NCBI RefSeq assembly: GCF_024347295.1
Contig: NZ_AP025458.1
Span: 1,116,001 to 1,180,000 of the forward strand
Reading direction: 5' to 3'
Length of the DNA stretch: 64,000 bases
DNA from: Vibrio artabrorum
GTDB lineage: Bacteria > Pseudomonadota > Gammaproteobacteria > Enterobacterales > Vibrionaceae
Under the pieces are notes generated by a model, which was not told the DNA's origin, searched no databases, and saw nothing but the letters and a program-made list of their open reading frames with translations. The translations under genes and the position numbers were made by a program. Shown piece after piece: positions 61,091-64,000 of the stretch. Within the stretch, counting starts at the first letter, position 1. Each line of letters opens with the position of its first letter.

Positions 61091-62260
61091 TTAGTTACCG
61101 TATCGCTTTAGCCATTCGTTTTCGAGCGCGGTTTGCCAACTTGGGTGAGGTTCATCAACCGACTTGAATTGCTGAGTGTGTTTAGCGCTACCTGTTAGGT
61201 ACTGACTACTTAATACTGAAGGGTCGCCCCAAATATTCAGGTCACCTTTGCGCGATTGAGCTTGAGGGCTAAGTAAAAAGTTGATTGTGACCAATGCGCC
61301 TGCAGAAGAGTGAGCATTCCAAGGAATGGCTAAGAAGTGAATGTTAGAAAGCGCTCCACTTTCTAGCGCATAAGCTTTGGTGCTTTTTGCCAGTTTACCA
61401 CTCGCTTGAGCAGAAAAAACCGCATTGGGGTTGAATGTGATCGCGAGATCGATTTGCCCGTCATCAAGAAGTTGAATACTCTCAGAGGTGCCCGCTGGGA
61501 ACTGTTTACCACCACGCCAAGCGACTTTATGGAATTTATCTAAGTACGCCCATAGTGGAGCGGTAATAGTTTGGAAATCGTCATTTGAAACTGGCTTAGA
61601 CAGCGCGGGGCTATTGTTGGTCAGCTCAATGAGTAGTGATTTGATGAAGCTAGTACCGTGGAATTCAGGTGGTCGAGGATAGCTTAGGCGATTGGGAAAA
61701 GCTTGTGCGTAACTTAACATCTCTGAAAATGATTGTGGTGGGTTGTGTAATGTTTTTTGATCATGAATGAACACCAGTTGCCCCACGCCCCAAGGTGCTT
61801 CTAAACCTTCGGTTGGTTCTGAGAAGTCGACATCTATCGGCAGAGACTTATCGACGTATTGCCAGTTTGGAAGTGATTGAGTAAATGGACCGAATAGCAG
61901 GTGATTGTTTTTCAGTGAACGGAAGTTTTCACCGTTAATCCATACAATATCAACGCTGCCTTCACTGTCCTTTCCTGCGGCTTTCTCAGCAATCAAACGA
62001 GTGGTTGTTTCCGCGATGTCTGTGACTTTTACGTGCTTTAAAGTCACGCCATATTCACTTTTTAACTGCTTGCCCGCCCACTGAATGTAACGGTTGATCT
62101 CTTGGCTACCGCCCCAGGCATGAAAGTAAACCGTTTGCCCTTTGGCCCGCTGTTCGATTTGGTTCCAGTTGTCGGTTGCTGACATTATTTCATCAGCATA
62201 TACCGTCGTGCTGTATGCAACGGTTGCCATGACTCCTAACGTACTTACTATTTTGTTCAT
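61091..62260 (-). CDS. ynjB: Periplasmic substrate-binding protein (YnjB)
   Basis: A 389-residue ABC binding protein with an N-terminal signal peptide ending near TVYADE (about residue 22). ATG 62260 has TGGAAAAG upstream, and the 37 extra in-frame codons upstream lack a signal sequence. Sequence features such as YFHAWGGSQEINRYIQW, WINGENFRSLK, EAPWGVGQL match E. coli YnjB. Substrate unknown; its similarity to the thiamine/iron binding family is only structural. It heads the ynjBCD-ynjF operon. Confidence 0.88.
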   Translation of the reverse strand: MNKIVSTLGVMATVAYSTTVYADEIMSATDNWNQIEQRAKGQTVYFHAWGGSQEINRYIQWAGKQLKSEYGVTLKHVKVTDIAETTTRLIAEKAAGKDSEGSVDIVWINGENFRSLKNNHLLFGPFTQSLPNWQYVDKSLPIDVDFSEPTEGLEAPWGVGQLVFIHDQKTLHNPPQSFSEMLSYAQAFPNRLSYPRPPEFHGTSFIKSLLIELTNNSPALSKPVSNDDFQTITAPLWAYLDKFHKVAWRGGKQFPAGTSESIQLLDDGQIDLAITFNPNAVFSAQASGKLAKSTKAYALESGALSNIHFLAIPWNAHSSAGALVTINFLLSPQAQSRKGDLNIWGDPSVLSSQYLTGSAKHTQQFKSVDEPHPSWQTALENEWLKRYGN

Positions 62261-62576
62261 AAACTTTTCCATTTGGTCGTGAACGGGCAAGGGCATTGTG
62301 TTTCTGAATTCCCTAACAGTTATTCTATCTGTTTCTGAAATAATTTCTAATTCAGCAGTAAATTCAATCAATTACTTGAGGAACTTTTGCCATCCTATCA
62401 ACAGACCGAGAAACCCGTGAATTTATTGCATCGAAATGAGAGGTTTTTGAGGTTTATTGAAAGTTGGTAAGAAAAGTAGGCGATGCGTGTCAATTTTTGA
62501 GGGAGAGTGAAGGCAAGCTGGCAATAAAAAAGGAGCGATAGGGCTCCTTTAATCAATATTGGTATTCGATGACGGG
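62261..62576. other. Intergenic region between ynjB and the META-domain gene
   Basis: 316 bp holding the ynjB promoter (minus strand) and the terminator of the META-domain gene at 62526-62550. I found no riboswitch, in particular no thiamine (TPP) consensus, and no open frame. Confidence 0.5.
62526..62550 (-). terminator. Terminator after the META-domain gene
   Basis: AAAGGAGC (62529-62536) / GCTCCTTT (62543-62550) with a U-run on the minus strand. Confidence 0.8.
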
Positions 62577-63023
62577 TTAGTTTACCCAGTCACGAATGAT
62601 GTACGTTAGCGTATGTACATCGTTTTTCAGTACTAGCGTATCGTTTGTTAGTGTTACGTCGCTCCACTTGCTTAGAGTCGCAGAAACCGACTGTTCCATT
62701 TCCATCGTAGAGCCATGGCACATTTTCATTGTCATACCCATCTGCTTGATACGGAATTGACCGTCTTTCAGTTCGCCTTGACCGAAGAAGTTGTTACAAC
62801 CAGCCATGCCGTTTGCCGTCAGCTTCTCGCCGATCTCTAGACGAGGGGCGGCTTGATCTTTGCTTTTCTCAATGTCCTTGCCATCAATTTGCGCCAATTC
62901 CCAATTATGGTGTTGGAGAGCGGTTGGTGTTACTTGAGTCGCGTTGTTACCTGTGGTTGTACATGCTGCTAACATCATAGGTAAAGCGGCTACTGCTAGT
63001 AATTTTTTTGAACTAAACTTCAT
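62577..63023 (-). CDS. META-domain lipoprotein (HslJ-like)
   Basis: A 148-residue lipoprotein: signal peptide with lipobox MLAAC (Cys21), then a META/HslJ domain with the diagnostic HNWELAQIDGK and MAGCNNFFGQGEL segments and MTMKMCHGSTMEMEQ. HslJ relatives are linked to heat shock, novobiocin resistance and outer-membrane stress. ATG 63023 has GGAGCC 7 bp upstream; five upstream codons are rejected. Confidence 0.88.
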   Translation of the reverse strand: MKFSSKKLLAVAALPMMLAACTTTGNNATQVTPTALQHHNWELAQIDGKDIEKSKDQAAPRLEIGEKLTANGMAGCNNFFGQGELKDGQFRIKQMGMTMKMCHGSTMEMEQSVSATLSKWSDVTLTNDTLVLKNDVHTLTYIIRDWVN

Positions 63024-63209
63024 GTGAAAAGGCTCCAAAGGAAAAACGAAGTTACTGGAAAAGGGTAACTTGATAGAGTGAAATTATAGTTAACCACACA
63101 CTGTATGTGTCAGTATAAGGTTATAGTTTAGTATGAATTCTATAAGTTCGATGACTCATTTATTGCTGATTACTGAATGAGTGGGCCTGGTTTCGATTGA
63201 TAAGGAGGC

Positions 63210-63473
63210 ATGGTGGAGCAGTTAGAGTTTTTCAAAGTTCCAAACCCTTGTGTTGGGGTGTGTTCAAGTGATGACAAAGGTTATTGCCACGGTTGTATGC
63301 GTAAAAGAAATGAGCGTTTCAATTGGATGTCAATGACGCCATCTGAGCAACTGCATGTCATTAAGCTATGTCGCCAGCGCTACAGAAGAAAAATAATGAA
63401 GCAAAAAAGCGTGGTTGATCATTCGGTTGACGAAGAGGGCAATACCAGTCCCCAAAGCGATCTTTTTGGCTAG
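63210..63473 (+). CDS. DUF1289 Cys-rich protein
   Basis: An 87-residue protein with the DUF1289 pattern PCVGVCSSDDKGYCHGC followed by RKRNERFNW, giving four cysteines likely to bind a metal, probably zinc. AAGGAGG sits one base before ATG 63210; GTG at 63213 is an alternative start with better spacing. Basic middle region, polar tail. Function unknown. Confidence 0.9.
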   Translation: MVEQLEFFKVPNPCVGVCSSDDKGYCHGCMRKRNERFNWMSMTPSEQLHVIKLCRQRYRRKIMKQKSVVDHSVDEEGNTSPQSDLFG

Positions 63474-63582
63474 AGAGGTAGTATTAAGGTTTTATTTAAC
63501 TCCGAAGTAACTATTACTTTACATAATGGTTGGGGTGTAATATTAAGGTAGATACCTTTGTATCTGAGGGAGTGGTGTCGGT

Positions 63583-63750
63583 ATGAATAAAAAGAACGCA
63601 AAACTCAAAAAAGCGCCAGTCAAAGCACTGGACAGAAAACCGATTGGGGCGAAAGATGACCCTGAAGAGGCCCCGCGTGATTGGCATTCGATGTCAGAAG
63701 AAGAACGAATGGAAATCCTTTCTCACCTTTCAGACATGCCTTTCCAATAA
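63583..63750 (+). CDS. Small hypothetical protein (55 aa)
   Basis: A short frame beginning MNKKNAKLKKAPVKAL, with a lysine-rich N-terminus, a central DDPEEAPRDWHSMS, and a helical SEEERMEILSHLSDM end. A purine-rich GAGGGAGTGG lies about 8-15 bp upstream of the ATG. I do not recognise the family. It is a separate gene after the DUF1289 gene, 109 bp away. Confidence 0.65.
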   Translation: MNKKNAKLKKAPVKALDRKPIGAKDDPEEAPRDWHSMSEEERMEILSHLSDMPFQ

Positions 63751-63807
63751 TATCACTGGTTCTTCAGAGTCTTTCTTAACGCTCGATTCTCAGAAATAAA
63801 AATGCGA

Positions 63808-64000
63808 CTAAACAAACATGTGATTCGCTTTTGTTACACCACGATGGTATGTACAAAATGTATCATTGGCCTCGGTGGTTTTACTGTGAATTTTAATGTT
63901 GGTTATCACTTCTACAGCCCCAGCATCGTAACAAGCTTGTTCCGCCTTTTTAACGATATCGAGTAGTTGGTTGAGTTCACCTTTCATTGTGGTTTCCATC
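63808..64000 (-). CDS. Thiamine-binding (DUF77/MTH1187-type) protein, C-terminal part
   Basis: The minus-strand frame runs off the right edge, so only the C-terminal 63 residues are visible. The pattern METTMKGELNQLLDIVKKAEQAC followed by GAVEVITNIKIHSK resembles the second half of MTH1187/DUF77 proteins, in which METxxxGELxxLL...A and xTxIKI are typical. The METT methionine is internal to the family and not the start. DUF77 proteins bind thiamine or thiazole derivatives. The complete gene must extend beyond 64000. Confidence 0.7.
   Translation of the reverse strand, partial: METTMKGELNQLLDIVKKAEQACYDAGAVEVITNIKIHSKTTEANDTFCTYHRGVTKANHMFV

Noticed and set aside
62261..62576. Thiamine (TPP) riboswitch in front of ynjB
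   Set aside because: Consensus TPP elements were not found, so the ynjBCD substrate cannot be inferred to be thiamine from regulation.

Overview
The window is a stretch of a gammaproteobacterial chromosome that looks like Vibrio or a close relative (Vibrionaceae, probably the larger chromosome). The evidence is the protein similarity to enterobacterial orthologues, moderate GC, and the gene order: bioD-htpX-purB-hflD-mnmA, hisLGDCBHAFI, cysS/ppiB-lpxH, sapABCDF-pspF/pspABC followed by a two-adaptor RND pump, torECA, and ynjBCD-ynjF. I see no phage, insertion sequence, integron, CRISPR, tRNA or rRNA. This is core genome, and I did not find an undescribed multi-gene system. The most interesting content is regulatory and sits between the genes.

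Layout. 1-8.2 kb: end of the biotin operon (bioD), htpX, purB-hflD-mnmA on the minus strand, inosine-guanosine kinase gsk and an H-NS gene. Both purine genes (purB, gsk) carry a near-perfect PurR operator upstream. 8.2-18.1 kb: a lysine riboswitch in front of an NhaC-family transporter, then the complete histidine operon with its leader peptide (five consecutive His codons) and attenuator. 18.1-26 kb: ychJ-like gene, EAL/HDOD signalling protein, lpxH, ppiB, cysS, tdk, and small housekeeping or unknown genes. 26-35.6 kb: an unrecognised coiled-coil lipoprotein, a FocA formate channel with a consensus FNR box, an inverted pair of DnaA boxes, a FetB-like permease without its ATPase, the torECA TMAO respiration operon, a family II pyrophosphatase and a DUF2750 protein.

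35.7-49.1 kb: sapABCDF (minus) and pspF (minus) diverge from pspABC, which has a sigma-54 type -24/-12 promoter. Then comes an RND efflux operon with two tandem lipoprotein adaptors and one pump, arranged like V. cholerae VexIJK. 49-58 kb: tag, metC, cls, an NSS-family sodium symporter, a chemoreceptor with a sigma-28 (FliA) promoter, an RluA-type pseudouridine synthase and an RlmI-like methyltransferase. 58-64 kb: ynjF-ynjD-ynjC-ynjB transport cluster (minus), a META-domain lipoprotein, a DUF1289 protein, a 55-residue small gene, and the C-terminal part of a thiamine-binding (DUF77/MTH1187-type) protein cut by the window edge.

Functional threads: envelope stress (htpX, psp, sap, RND pump, cls), anaerobic respiration and fermentation (torECA, focA), amino-acid supply controlled by RNA (his attenuator, lysine riboswitch), and purine control by PurR. 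All family assignments come from reading motifs and remembered family sequences; no database search was run.
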